This document shows, in pieces, positions 38,906-47,448 of a DNA stretch of 64,000 bases. Position 1 is the stretch's first letter; each line of letters starts with the position of its first letter. The translations under genes and the position numbers were made by a program. The DNA comes from Planctomycetota bacterium (GTDB taxonomy: Bacteria > Planctomycetota > Phycisphaerae > Tepidisphaerales > Tepidisphaeraceae), in assembly GCA_038746835.1 (NCBI GenBank), contig JBCDKH010000001.1, forward strand, positions 1-64,000, read 5' to 3'. The notes below the pieces were generated by a model. It did not search any database and was not told the origin of the DNA. It was given only the letters and a program-made list of their open reading frames with translations.

Positions 38906-39595
38906 TCACGCCGCCATCTTCATCGACGGCGACTCCTCGCTGACACTGGCGGTGGGGGTGGCGGAGGACTGAACGTTGCTGCCGAAGAGGACGTTGAACG
39001 TCGCCCACATGCCGGCCGCGGTGCTGCGGACGGCCTGCATCTTGTACGTGATCTGCGTCGCCCCGGCCGGGATCGTCGCGTCGACGAACTTCCGGCTGCC
39101 GACACCGCCGAGGTACTCGAAGTCGAGCGACCCGTTCGTGCTGCGGTAGACCTGGTAGATCGTCCCGCTGGTGCCCGCGGGGTTGTCGCACTTCCAGCTG
39201 AGCATGAGCTCACCGTTGCCGTTGACCTCGGTCTTGAGCTCGTAAGGCGTGCCCGGTGCCGCGCTCGGGCTTGGCGTCGCGGGCACTGGAATCTGAGCTG
39301 CGGCGTAAACGCCGTCGCCGTCGGCACCCGCCTGGGAACGGATTTGGTAGATGATGTCCGACCCCGCCCGGCTCATCGCGTCGAGCGCGACGTTCAAGTC
39401 AGCAGTCGCGGCCTTGGCAGCATTCTGCGCCGCCTGCTGCGCGTCGTACGCCGTTCGGGCGGCCTGCGTCTTGGTGTCGAGGTCGGTCACTTCCGCCTCG
39501 GTCGTGCCGATGGTCGTCGCCTGGGCGGTCCAGACGGAAATGTGATCCTCGAAGAACTGAATCTTGTCGACGTTTTTACGGGGAACAACGCTCAT
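38906..39595 (-). CDS. Protein with helical N-terminus and fibronectin type III-like domain
   Basis: I use the ATG at 39595 (MSVVPRKNVDKIQFFEDH). The 229 residues have an Ala-rich helical part with TKTQAARTAYDAQQAAQNAA and SDIIYQIRSQA. A Pro-rich linker and an FN3-like domain (LMLSWKCDNPAGTSGTIYQV) follow. Proteins of this build are common in planctomycetes and have no known role. The gene at 56879 has a similar layout. No signal peptide is seen. The extended frame upstream is just leader. Confidence 0.7.
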   Translation of the reverse strand: MSVVPRKNVDKIQFFEDHISVWTAQATTIGTTEAEVTDLDTKTQAARTAYDAQQAAQNAAKAATADLNVALDAMSRAGSDIIYQIRSQAGADGDGVYAAAQIPVPATPSPSAAPGTPYELKTEVNGNGELMLSWKCDNPAGTSGTIYQVYRSTNGSLDFEYLGGVGSRKFVDATIPAGATQITYKMQAVRSTAAGMWATFNVLFGSNVQSSATPTASVSEESPSMKMAA

Positions 39596-39795
39596 GGTGG
39601 CGTTCTTTCTGGAGCGCCGGCTCCACAGGGCAAGCGAGAGATCAAGGTTGAGCCGGCACGCGTTCACCGTGAACAGGTCGCCGGGGGTGGGGTGGGGAGT
39701 TCGCCTGCACCGCCGACATCGGCCACGCGGCCTACCCCCTTTACGCGAAGCTCGATTTTTCTGCCCCCACCCCACCGCCCCCCACGCCATCCCCT

Positions 39796-39907
39796 CCGTC
39801 ATCCCGAGCGCAGCCGAGGGACCTCGGCTGGTTCTGCACGATCGCCCAAGGCGAGGTCCTTCGACTCGCTGCGCTCGCTCAGGATGACGGATCGCTCAGG
39901 ATGACGG
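39796..39907. repeat. Dispersed inverted repeat, copy D, with duplicated right end
   Basis: The left end is CCGTCATCCCGAGCGCAGCC. At the right, TCGCTCAGGATGACGGA occurs twice in direct tandem (about 39875-39907). It ends ten bases from the stop codon of the GIY-YIG gene. Confidence 0.93.
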
Positions 39908-39917
39908 AGGACAGCGA

Positions 39918-40238
39918 TTACTCCAGCTCTGGCAGTGGCACGACTGTCTGGTCCGCCTCGTCGTAGAGGTCATCCCACTGCGGATTGGCCGCTGCGATCA
40001 AGTTCGTCTTCTTCGACCGCCTCCACCCTTTGAGCTGCTTCTCTCTCGCGAACGCCGACCGAGCATCAGGGAACGACTCGTAGTGAACCAGCCGGTCAAT
40101 CGCGTACTTCTCCGTGAAGCCCGGCACGAGCTTCTGTTTGTGCTCCTGCACCCGACAATCGAGGTCGCTCGTCACCCCGATGTAAAGCGTCCCGCCCGGC
40201 CGACTGGCAAGGATGTACACCCAAAACGACCGAACCAC
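39918..40238 (-). CDS. GIY-YIG (URI) domain endonuclease flanked by palindromic repeats
   Basis: I chose GTG at 40238, since the conserved domain begins almost at once (SFWVYILASRPGGTLYIGVT) and everything upstream in this frame is translated repeat. The 106 residues carry the whole single-domain family: Y-Y(I)G motif, EHKQKLVPGFTEKYAIDRLV, HYESFPDARSAFAREKQLKGWRR and NPQWDDLYDE with the metal-binding Glu region. These small nucleases are widespread and their role is not known. Repeat copies D and E lie 10 bases past the stop and 29 bases before the start. The gene may be the nuclease partner of the repeat. Confidence 0.88.
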   Translation of the reverse strand: MVRSFWVYILASRPGGTLYIGVTSDLDCRVQEHKQKLVPGFTEKYAIDRLVHYESFPDARSAFAREKQLKGWRRSKKTNLIAAANPQWDDLYDEADQTVVPLPELE

Positions 40239-40267
40239 GCCCCCGAACCTATCACGAACAACACATC

Positions 40268-40362
40268 CCGTCATCCCGAGCGAGCGAAGCGAGCCGAGGG
40301 ACCTCGCCTGCTTCTCGGGTCCGACCCACCCGAGGTCCCTCGGCTGCGCTCGGGATGACGGA
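40268..40362. repeat. Dispersed inverted repeat, copy E
   Basis: The left end is CCGTCATCCCGAGCGAGCGA and the right end is TGCGCTCGGGATGACGGA. It lies just upstream of the GIY-YIG start codon; with copy D it encloses that gene in about 570 bases. Confidence 0.93.
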
Positions 40363-40967
40363 AGGGGCCAAGCTGCAACGCCTCCAAACCAACGAATGCG
40401 CGAAACGCACACCGACGATGCCGTCGCCCGGAGCCAACCCGGTCCGAGAAAATCGCCCCTGCCACCCTTTCATCGCCGCAGGTCCGACAACAAGGTCCGC
40501 GTACCCGCCTGCAGAACGACGGGTCATGGCTGCAGCGTTCCTCTGCAGCCATGCAATGCTCCGCCGCAGGGCTGCAGCGTCACTTGCGCGGAGCAAAAAC
40601 GACATCGCAGCCTTGCAGCGTTGCGCTGCAGGGCTGCAGAACGAGGTGCGCTCCGCAAATACTCCATCGCACGGCTGCAAAGCGACATCGCAGTCGTGCA
40701 GCGGAGCCATGCGTCCAGAAAAGCCAACGCCGCGAGACCTCGAACGGCGACGCCGCTCCTCCGTCATCCCGAGCGATCCGTCATCCCGAGCGCAGCCGAG
40801 GGACCTCGCCTGCGATCCGCCAAATCATTCAAGCGAGGTCCCTCGACTCGCTCCGCTCGCTCGGGATGACGGCGTGGGCCTGTTGAACCCCCAAATTCTG
40901 CGGGCGATCGCGGGGCAGGCCCCGCGGCCACAAGCAGGGCTTTGCCTGCTGCTGCGTCGGACATCTC
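40363..40967. other. Gene-free stretch with GCTGCAG-rich degenerate repeats and repeat copy F
   Basis: Between copy E and the GH16 stop there is no convincing gene. From about 40500 to 40720, GCTGCAG, TGCAGCG and ATGCAATGC words recur many times on both strands, and CGACATCGCAG(C/T)C(T/G)TGCAGCG occurs twice. Small frames crossing it give Leu/Gln/Ala/Arg-rich peptides in several frames, which argues for DNA repeats rather than a gene. Two hairpins near 40909-40926 and 40933-40950 follow the GH16 stop and may end its transcript. Confidence 0.6.
40761..40872. repeat. Dispersed inverted repeat, copy F, with duplicated left end
   Basis: TCCGTCATCCCGAGCG occurs twice in tandem at the left end (about 40760-40792) before a normal body; the right end is CGCTCGGGATGACGG. 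The duplicated word is the mirror of the one duplicated in copy D. Confidence 0.93.
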
Positions 40968-42677
40968 TCAGCGGCGGCGGCGCAGGACGAGCAGGCCGGC
41001 CGCCGCCGCCAGGGTGAGCGAGGCGGGTTCGGGGTTGTGTGAAATGCTGAAGTTGGTGATCGTCGCGTTGATGCGGTTGTTGCTGGAACCGAAGGTTTCG
41101 TTCCAGGCGTTGCCGTTGAACTCGAAGAAGATCGTGTCGAGGTCGAGGGTGGTGGCGGGCAGGACGTCGAGGGTGTACGAGGCAGAGCCGTTGGTGAGCA
41201 GGTCGCTGACGAGGGTCAGGATCAGGTCGCCGTTGCCGAGGCCTTCGAGGGTGAAGGTGACGTCGTGCCGGGCCGTGCCGAAGCCGAGGACGCCGGTCTT
41301 GCCGAGGTTGTTGTCACCACCTTCGGCGAAGATGGCCCCCTTGGTGTCGGCGAGCGGATCGAGGAGAACCTTGTAGAAGTAGTCGCCGGTCGTGCTGTCG
41401 GCGAAGCCGATGCCGAGGGTGCTGTTGGCGTCGGCGGGGACGTGGCTGAGTCGGATGTCGAAGTCGACGGTGAGCGACGAACCGGCGGCGGAGAGGTTCT
41501 TGAACGTCGGAAGTTCCGCGGTGACGGCGGCGTTCTTGGCGGTCTTGATCTTGAGCTTCTCGTTGCCGCCGTGGTTGACGATGCTCGATTCGGCGTTGCC
41601 GGAGTCGATCCAGGTGAGTTCGGCCACGCTGTTGATGTCGAGCGGATCGGCGACGCCGAACTCGTAGACACGGACGAAGTCGACCTGCATGGCTCCGTTC
41701 GAGCTGGCACCGCGGGTGCCGAAGCCGGTCGACGGGTCGGCGAAACGTCCGGCCCAGTTCATGTCTCGGACTTCGCTGCTGAGGATCATCCACTGCGGGA
41801 TGCCCGAGACGATGCCTGACGGATCGGAGTAGCCGGTGGTCGCGGGGTCGTACGGGGCTTGGGGCGTATCGAGGAGCGTGTCCCAGACGGGCTGGCCGTC
41901 GAGGTAGAAGACGTACTTGCCCGGATCATTGTTGGTCGGCACGACCCACTCGACGCCGTACGTGTGCCAGCCGCTCCAGGCGTGAGAGCCGGATTGGATG
42001 TTGCCGGCACCGTCGAACAGGGTCTTGCGAAGGACGCCGAAGTCGTCGTGGGCGGCTTTCTCATGAGCGGCCCCGTAGCCGTTCCAGTGGAGGGCCTGGT
42101 GGATGTCGTCGCTGATGTTGCCGTTGGCGTTGTTGTGTGGCTTGGAGTTCCAAGAGCGGTGTTCGACGATGTCGACCTCGACGCCTTCGTTGAGCGGGTC
42201 GACCGCGCCGCCACCCTGCTTGTAGACCTCGCTGTTGTAGAGCCAGAAGGCGGACCACATGGCGGGGACGGTGTGGAAGTTGATGCGCGCCTCGTAGTAG
42301 CCGCCGGTGAAGGTCTGGTTGGAGCTGACGCGGCCCGAGTAGTGCGTCGCATCGCCGCCGCCCGAGTCGGGGACTGACCAGGTGTCGATCTGCAAGACGC
42401 CGTTGTGAACGGTGATGGCGGCGGGATCGTCGTAGTGATCGCGTCGGTTCTGAATCTGGCCCAAGCCGTTGCGGGCGGTCCACTTGGTCGTGTCGAGGCT
42501 GCTGCCGTTGAATTCGTCAGACCAGATCTGGCTGTAACCCGCGGGGGCGCCGCTGACGAACGAAGAGCCCTGATTGGGCGGCATCGGCACGGCCAACGCG
42601 GACGAGGCGACGCCAAGGGCGGCCGCCCACGCGAGGGCGGCACCGGCCTTGGCCGGGCGGGAGAGTCGTGACGACAT
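40968..42677 (-). CDS. Secreted GH16 glycoside hydrolase with PEP-CTERM anchor
   Basis: The 569-residue protein has a signal peptide (AGAALAWAAALGVASSALA). A GH16 jelly-roll domain to about residue 325 begins YSQIWSDEFNGSSLDTTKW. The catalytic stretch GVEVDIVEHRS is the E-x-D-x-x-E form used by agarase/carrageenase-like members. A second beta domain (about 345-540) follows. The tail NPEPASLTLAAAAGLLVLRRRR is a PEP-CTERM signal for exosortase. GGAGGA lies eight bases before the ATG. It probably cuts an algal or microbial beta-glycan; which one is not clear. Confidence 0.92.
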   Translation of the reverse strand: MSSRLSRPAKAGAALAWAAALGVASSALAVPMPPNQGSSFVSGAPAGYSQIWSDEFNGSSLDTTKWTARNGLGQIQNRRDHYDDPAAITVHNGVLQIDTWSVPDSGGGDATHYSGRVSSNQTFTGGYYEARINFHTVPAMWSAFWLYNSEVYKQGGGAVDPLNEGVEVDIVEHRSWNSKPHNNANGNISDDIHQALHWNGYGAAHEKAAHDDFGVLRKTLFDGAGNIQSGSHAWSGWHTYGVEWVVPTNNDPGKYVFYLDGQPVWDTLLDTPQAPYDPATTGYSDPSGIVSGIPQWMILSSEVRDMNWAGRFADPSTGFGTRGASSNGAMQVDFVRVYEFGVADPLDINSVAELTWIDSGNAESSIVNHGGNEKLKIKTAKNAAVTAELPTFKNLSAAGSSLTVDFDIRLSHVPADANSTLGIGFADSTTGDYFYKVLLDPLADTKGAIFAEGGDNNLGKTGVLGFGTARHDVTFTLEGLGNGDLILTLVSDLLTNGSASYTLDVLPATTLDLDTIFFEFNGNAWNETFGSSNNRINATITNFSISHNPEPASLTLAAAAGLLVLRRRR

Positions 42678-42988
42678 GGGATGTTCCTCCGAGAGAGATG
42701 AATCGGGTCCGGCGGGTTCCGAAGCGGCCGGGCACCAGTGGCAGCCGGTGCAACATCATTGTAACAGCATGCAATCGCGATGCAATCTTTGCAAGACACC
42801 TATTCCGATGGATTGCCGCGCCTCGCCTCGTTTGCGCGGGACAGAAATGGGGTCACCAGGGCTCCGTCTCAACCCCCAGTATCAGGCGCAGCGCGATCTG
42901 ACGGATGACAGAGGATGACGGGATTCCGGGACATCACTCAAAATTGTCGCCCGCCACATGCTGGGTTGTCCCTCGTCCGGCCATCCGT
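42678..42988. other. Intergenic region between GH16 gene and mfd stop
   Basis: The half next to the GH16 gene holds its ribosome site, a putative promoter and phased TTGCA elements. The rest, to the mfd stop at 42989, shows no gene, no strong hairpin and no repeat of the families seen elsewhere. Confidence 0.6.
42749..42795 (-). promoter_or_regulatory. Promoter of the GH16 gene with phased TTGCA elements
   Basis: On the minus strand, TTGCAT (42785-42780) and TACAAT (42763-42758) are separated by 16 bases; the -10 box matches five of six positions. Five TTGCA-like words (one is TTACA) recur every 9-11 bases across the same stretch, beginning on the plus strand at 42749, 42760, 42770, 42781 and 42790. 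Such phasing would put a bound protein on one face of the helix. Regulation is inferred. Confidence 0.5.
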
Positions 42989-45900
42989 TCACGCGGAAGC
43001 CTCGTAGTGCTTCATCAGCAGGTTCCGCAGTGTCAAGAGCAGCGGCTCGGGCTCGATGAACACCGCCGGGGGGCGGAAGTAGACGGTTTTGGCGTCGATG
43101 ACGCGGAGGGTGCCGGGGGCGCCGGTGAGGGCTTGTTGGGCCTTGGTGGCGTCGCGCACGGTCAGGACCACGTCGGGCTTCTTGCGGACGATGCTGTCGA
43201 TGCCGAAGTGGCTGGCGAGGAGGCGGAGCTCGGTGAGGGCGTAGACGACTTCCATCTGCCGCGGGGCCTCTCCAAACGCGTCGGCGACGTCTTGCTTCAG
43301 GCGGCCGATCTCTTCGACGCTTGTGCAGCGCGTCAGCCGGCGGTAGAGGTCCATCCGCTGGCGGTCGTTCTGGACGTACGTCTTGGGGATGAACGCGGCG
43401 ATGTCGATTTCGACGTGCGCCTCGGGGCGTGTCGGGTTCGGCTCGTCCTTGAGCTGCCGGGTCGCGTCTTCGAGGAGCTGGCAGTACATCTCGTAGCCGA
43501 CGGCGGCGATGTGGCCGGACTGTTCGGGGCCGAGGATGTTGCCGGCACCGCGCAGTTCCAGGTCGCGCATCGCGATCTTGAAGCCGCTGCCGAGGTGGCT
43601 GAACTCTTCGATCGCCTTGAGGCGTTTGGCGGCGACTTCGGTGAGGACGCGGTCCTGCGGCAGGAGCAGGTAGCAGTACGCCCGGTGCTTGTACCGTCCG
43701 ACGCGGCCGCGAAGCTGGTGCAGCTCGCTCAGGCCGAACCGGTCGGCCCCGTTGATGAGCATCGTGTTCGCGTTCGGGATGTCGAGGCCACTCTCGATGA
43801 TCGTCGTGCTGACGAGGATGTCCGCTTCGTGGCGGATGAACTTGAGCATGACGCTCTCGAGCGTGTCGCCGTCCATCTGGCCGTGGCCGATGACGATCTT
43901 GGCGTCGGGCACGAGCCGCTGGATCATCGCGGCCTGCTCCTCGATGTCGTAGACCTTGTTGTGGACGTAGTAGATCTGCCCGCCCCGCTGCATCTCGCGG
44001 ACGATGGCGAGCTTGATCCGCTCTTCCTCGAAGCTCATGACTTCGGTGACGATCGCGCGTCGGTCTTGTGGCGGCGTGGTGAGGCTGCTGATGTCGCGTA
44101 GGCCGACCATGCCCATGTGGAGCGTCCGCGGAATGGGCGTGGCGGACATCGTGAGCACGTCGACCTGGGTGCGGAGCGTTTTGAGTTTTTCCTTGTGCGT
44201 GACGCCGAAGCGCTGTTCTTCGTCGACGATGACGAGGCCGAGGTCTTTGAACTTGATGTCCTTGCCGAGCAGCTTGTGCGTGCCGATGACGATGTCAACG
44301 TCGCCGCTGTCCATCCAGCCGAGGATTTCCTTGGTCTGCTTGGTCGACTTGAAGCGTGAGAGCGATTCGATGGCGAACGGGAAGTCGGCCATCCGTTCCT
44401 TGAACGAGCGTTCGTGTTGCTCGGCGAGGACGGTGGTCGGCACGAGGACGGCGACCTGCTTGCCCGCCTCGACGGCTTTGAACGCGGCCCGCATGGCGAG
44501 TTCGGTTTTGCCATAGCCGACGTCGCCGCAGAGCAGGCGGTCCATCGGCCGGGGCTGGGTCATGTCGCCCTTGATCTCGTCGGCGGCGGTGACCTGGTCG
44601 TCGGTCGGCGTGTATGGGAACTCTTCTTCGAACTCCTGCTGCCAGTCGCTGTCGGCCGGGAACGGGTGACCGGTCTGGGCGGCGCGCTTGGCCTGGACTT
44701 CGAGCAGCTCGGCCGCCATGTCCATGACGGCTTCGGCGACCTTTTCCTTCTGCTTGTCCCACAGGTTGCCGCCGAGCTTGGAGAGCGTCGGGTGTCCGCT
44801 GAAGCCGCCGACGTACTTCTGGACGAGGTTGATCCGGCTCGCCGGCACGTAGAGCGCGGCCTGTTCTGCGAAGCGGAGCGTGAGGAACTCTTCGGTCTTG
44901 CCCTCCTTTTCCATCGTCTGCATGCCGGTGAACTTGGCGATGCCGTGGGCGACGTGGACGACGTAGTCACCAACATTGAGATCGAGGAACGAGTCGATCT
45001 GCTTGGTCGCGACACCCTTGTTCTTGACGCGGCGGCGAAGCTCGTAGCGGTGGAAGAGCTCGTGGTGACCGAGGAGCAGAAAGCTTGAAGCTTGAAGCTT
45101 GAAGCTTGAAGAGTCGGAATCTGAGCCTTCAAGCTTCAAGCTTCCATCTTCAAGCTTTCCGGCCTTTCGTCCCCAAACAAACCCTCGGTGCAGGTAGCCG
45201 ACCGGCGTGTCGATGCGGGTGGACGCGTCGGTCTCGACGCCTTCGAGCATGTCGCGCAGTCGCTTCTGCTCGCCGGTGTTTTGGCAGAAGACGGTCGCGT
45301 GCTGGGTCTTGCTGGTCTCGACCAGTTCCGCAAGCGCTGCCTTGGGTTCCGTTTCGAACTTCTGCAGGCTGTTCACCGGCAGCTTGATTCGTTCAGCGTC
45401 CGCCTTCTCGCGCACGAGTGAGACGCCGCCGTCGAATTGGCTGGCCTCGATCGTCGGGCGGTCGCCGATGAGCTTGAGGACGCTGGCCAGCGGGTAAAGC
45501 CCGCGGGCATCCGGGGCACGGGTCAGGTAGGCCTTGGCCTGCTCGGCGATCTCCATCGGCGCCCACAGGAAGACGGCCGCGTCGTCGGCGACGTAGCTGA
45601 GCGGACTGGTCGTGCCGGCTTCGTCGAGTCGGCCCTTGAGGTCGGGGATTTCGAGGAAGTCGATCGGCCCTTCGCTGCCGAGCGTGTCGATGTTGAACCG
45701 CTTGATCGTCTCGACTTGATCGCCGAAGAAATCGATCCGCACCGGCAGGCCGATTTGCATGAGGCCGGAGTCGTCGGCCGCGTCGAACTTGCCGGGCAGG
45801 TAGACGTCGACGATGCCGCCACGCACCGCGAAGTCGCCGGGGACCTCGACTTGGTCGAGCCGGTTGTAGCCGTGGTCGCTGAGCCAGACGATGAGTTTCT

Positions 45901-46417
45901 CGGGCTCGATCTCCTGCCCGGCCCGCAGTGCAAAGAGCAGATGCTTCAACTCGCCGGGCTCTGGCACGGCTTGCATGAGCGCTTGGATCGGGGCGACGAG
46001 AAAGTCGGGCCGCTGCTTGTTGTCCGCCAGCTTGCCGAGGAGCTTCATGCGGTCGGCGACGAGTTCCTCGCTCGCGTTGCCGAGCCCGCCGGCTGTCTCC
46101 AACGCCACGAGCACCTCGGGCCGCGAACCGGCGAAGAGCTCGACGTCGTCGGCCAGGTCGTCGGCTTCGTCGGTGTGACCGCAGACGAGCAGGACCGGGC
46201 GTTCGGCATGACGGCCGACCGCTGCTGCGGCGAGGGCGACGCTGCTGCCCCACAGGCCGCTGACCATCGTGGTGGAGCCGTCGGTGACGCTGTCCGCCAG
46301 TTCGTGCAGCTCGTCGGTCGCCATGAGCTGCCGAATCACATCGGCCGGGACGGGTGAGCCACCGGTGGCACGGGAACGCCGCGGTTTTGTCTCGGGTCTG
46401 TCGGCAACGGCTACCAC
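42989..46417 (-). CDS. mfd: Transcription-repair coupling factor Mfd, with in-frame repeat insertion
   Basis: The 1142-residue protein (GTG start) has the UvrB-like N-terminal half, the RNA-polymerase-interacting domain (LNVGDYVVHVAHGIAKFTGM), then the translocase. LLCGDVGYGKTELAMRAAF is Walker A, VIVDEEQRFGV the DEEQ box, TMSATPIPRTLHMGM motif III and HQLRGRVGR motif VI. The C-terminal TRCF domain ends the protein. Mfd frees stalled RNA polymerase and recruits UvrA. Residues about 420-446 (GKLEDGSLKLEG...SFKLQASSF) are not part of the family: they translate the palindromic heptamer repeat at 45081-45158, inserted just before the LGHHELFHR segment. Confidence 0.95.
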   Translation of the reverse strand: MVAVADRPETKPRRSRATGGSPVPADVIRQLMATDELHELADSVTDGSTTMVSGLWGSSVALAAAAVGRHAERPVLLVCGHTDEADDLADDVELFAGSRPEVLVALETAGGLGNASEELVADRMKLLGKLADNKQRPDFLVAPIQALMQAVPEPGELKHLLFALRAGQEIEPEKLIVWLSDHGYNRLDQVEVPGDFAVRGGIVDVYLPGKFDAADDSGLMQIGLPVRIDFFGDQVETIKRFNIDTLGSEGPIDFLEIPDLKGRLDEAGTTSPLSYVADDAAVFLWAPMEIAEQAKAYLTRAPDARGLYPLASVLKLIGDRPTIEASQFDGGVSLVREKADAERIKLPVNSLQKFETEPKAALAELVETSKTQHATVFCQNTGEQKRLRDMLEGVETDASTRIDTPVGYLHRGFVWGRKAGKLEDGSLKLEGSDSDSSSFKLQASSFLLLGHHELFHRYELRRRVKNKGVATKQIDSFLDLNVGDYVVHVAHGIAKFTGMQTMEKEGKTEEFLTLRFAEQAALYVPASRINLVQKYVGGFSGHPTLSKLGGNLWDKQKEKVAEAVMDMAAELLEVQAKRAAQTGHPFPADSDWQQEFEEEFPYTPTDDQVTAADEIKGDMTQPRPMDRLLCGDVGYGKTELAMRAAFKAVEAGKQVAVLVPTTVLAEQHERSFKERMADFPFAIESLSRFKSTKQTKEILGWMDSGDVDIVIGTHKLLGKDIKFKDLGLVIVDEEQRFGVTHKEKLKTLRTQVDVLTMSATPIPRTLHMGMVGLRDISSLTTPPQDRRAIVTEVMSFEEERIKLAIVREMQRGGQIYYVHNKVYDIEEQAAMIQRLVPDAKIVIGHGQMDGDTLESVMLKFIRHEADILVSTTIIESGLDIPNANTMLINGADRFGLSELHQLRGRVGRYKHRAYCYLLLPQDRVLTEVAAKRLKAIEEFSHLGSGFKIAMRDLELRGAGNILGPEQSGHIAAVGYEMYCQLLEDATRQLKDEPNPTRPEAHVEIDIAAFIPKTYVQNDRQRMDLYRRLTRCTSVEEIGRLKQDVADAFGEAPRQMEVVYALTELRLLASHFGIDSIVRKKPDVVLTVRDATKAQQALTGAPGTLRVIDAKTVYFRPPAVFIEPEPLLLTLRNLLMKHYEASA
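45081..45158. repeat. AAGCTTG heptamer palindrome inside mfd
   Basis: AAGCTTG is repeated four times in tandem from 45081. The right arm (about 45127-45158) carries the reverse complement, CAAGCTT, in three copies, with a spacer of about 15 bases between. The element length keeps the mfd reading frame open. It has the same plan as the CTAGGGCC palindromes: heptamer arms in inverted order. Confidence 0.92.
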
Positions 46418-46470
46418 CGGCGAGGGTAGCGCTGCGACAGGAAGTAGTGGGTTGCAACCACAAACGAAAG

Positions 46471-46492
46471 AAACCCGGCGAGGGCCGGGTTT
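46471..46492 (-). terminator. Intrinsic terminator of the RRM protein gene
   Basis: AAACCCGGC (46471-46479) and GCCGGGTTT (46484-46492) form a perfect nine-base stem with a four-base loop. On the minus strand the stem is followed by CTTTCGTTTG. It lies 31 bases past the stop codon. Confidence 0.85.
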
Positions 46493-46522
46493 CGATCAGG
46501 TTGTGCGAATCGGTTTGTGGGC

Positions 46523-47011
46523 TTAGTAGCGATCTCGGCCACCGTCGCGGTCGCCGTAGCCACCGCCGCCACCACCACCGCCGTAGCCGCCGCCACCGCC
46601 GCGTCGGCCACCGCCGCCACCGCCGTAGCCGCCACCACCACCGCGTCGGCCACCACCGCCGCCGCCGCCGGAGCCGCCGCCACCACCGCCACCGCGGTAG
46701 CCGCCACCACCACCGCCGCCGCAGCCGCGGTAGCCACCACCACCGCCGCCACCGCCACGGGGACGTTCCTCACGAGGGGCAGCCTCGTTGACCTTCAGGT
46801 TTCGGCCGTCCAGCGGCTTGCCGTCGGTGCCTTCGATGGCGGCCTTGGCCTCCTCGTCATTGTTCATGGTGACGAAGGCGAAGCCGCGGCTGCGGCCCGT
46901 CTCGCGGTCACGCGCCAGAAAAACGTCATCCACGGTGCCGTACTCGCCGAAAAGGCTCATGAGTTCGGGCTCCTCGGAGCGGTAGGGAAGATTGCCTACA
47001 AACAGTCGCAT
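46523..47011 (-). CDS. RRM-domain glycine-rich RNA-binding protein
   Basis: The 162-residue protein begins directly with RNP2 (LFVGNL, residues 3-8) and has RNP1 RGFAFVTM near residue 43, so the first 80 residues are one RNA recognition motif. The remaining half is almost only Gly with Arg, Tyr and Ser (YRGGGGGGG, RRGGGGGYGGG). The plan equals the cold-inducible glycine-rich RNA-binding proteins of cyanobacteria and plants. It is probably an RNA chaperone. The Gly tail consists of GGT/GGC repeats and likely varies in length between strains. Confidence 0.93.
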   Translation of the reverse strand: MRLFVGNLPYRSEEPELMSLFGEYGTVDDVFLARDRETGRSRGFAFVTMNNDEEAKAAIEGTDGKPLDGRNLKVNEAAPREERPRGGGGGGGGYRGCGGGGGGGYRGGGGGGGSGGGGGGGRRGGGGGYGGGGGGRRGGGGGYGGGGGGGGYGDRDGGRDRY

Positions 47012-47448
47012 CAGAATCTCGCAGTCAGAATCAGGCCGAAGCCTCGGCCGTGGGATCGGACCGGTTCACGCCGGCCGAACGTTGTCGCTGAAGGTCGTCA
47101 CGCGAAGTACCAAGCCGTCGACACGCACCCGATGGGTGGTCCCGAAGCATCTGGATCATCACGTCAGAGGGCGAGGCGAACGAGTCGACGAGCGACAGAT
47201 ACCTCGGCCGGGCGAATCCTCGGGCAAACGAACGATCGGGCGCAGGCGATTCGCCGGGCAGATCTCGAACAGTCCAACAGGCACCGTGCCCGCCGGGGCC
47301 GGCAGTCTAGCGGCAATGCCGATCGAAGTCGCCTGCTTTCCCACATCGACACATCCCAACCTCTGCGACTGCCGAGCGGCGCGATCTGTCGCAAGCGACA
47401 AGCAGCAGCAGCGCTTGCACCGCGCGCCACGATCGCTAGCGTCCGGTC
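47012..47448. other. Intergenic region between divergent RRM and aldolase genes
   Basis: These 437 bases hold the promoters of both genes and presumably a long leader for the RNA-binding protein, as is usual in cold-induced genes. I see no supported gene; reading frames crossing it are GC-rich chance frames that run into the aldolase gene. Confidence 0.5.

Noticed and set aside
40239-40412. N-terminal extension of the GIY-YIG protein
   Set aside because: The extra residues (SSRAQPRDL, SLGSLRSLGMT) are translation of repeat copy E; the domain starts at the GTG at 40238.
46523-46780. The Gly-rich tail coding region as a non-coding simple repeat
   Set aside because: It is continuous with an intact RRM domain and ends with a normal stop and terminator, as in known glycine-rich RNA-binding proteins.
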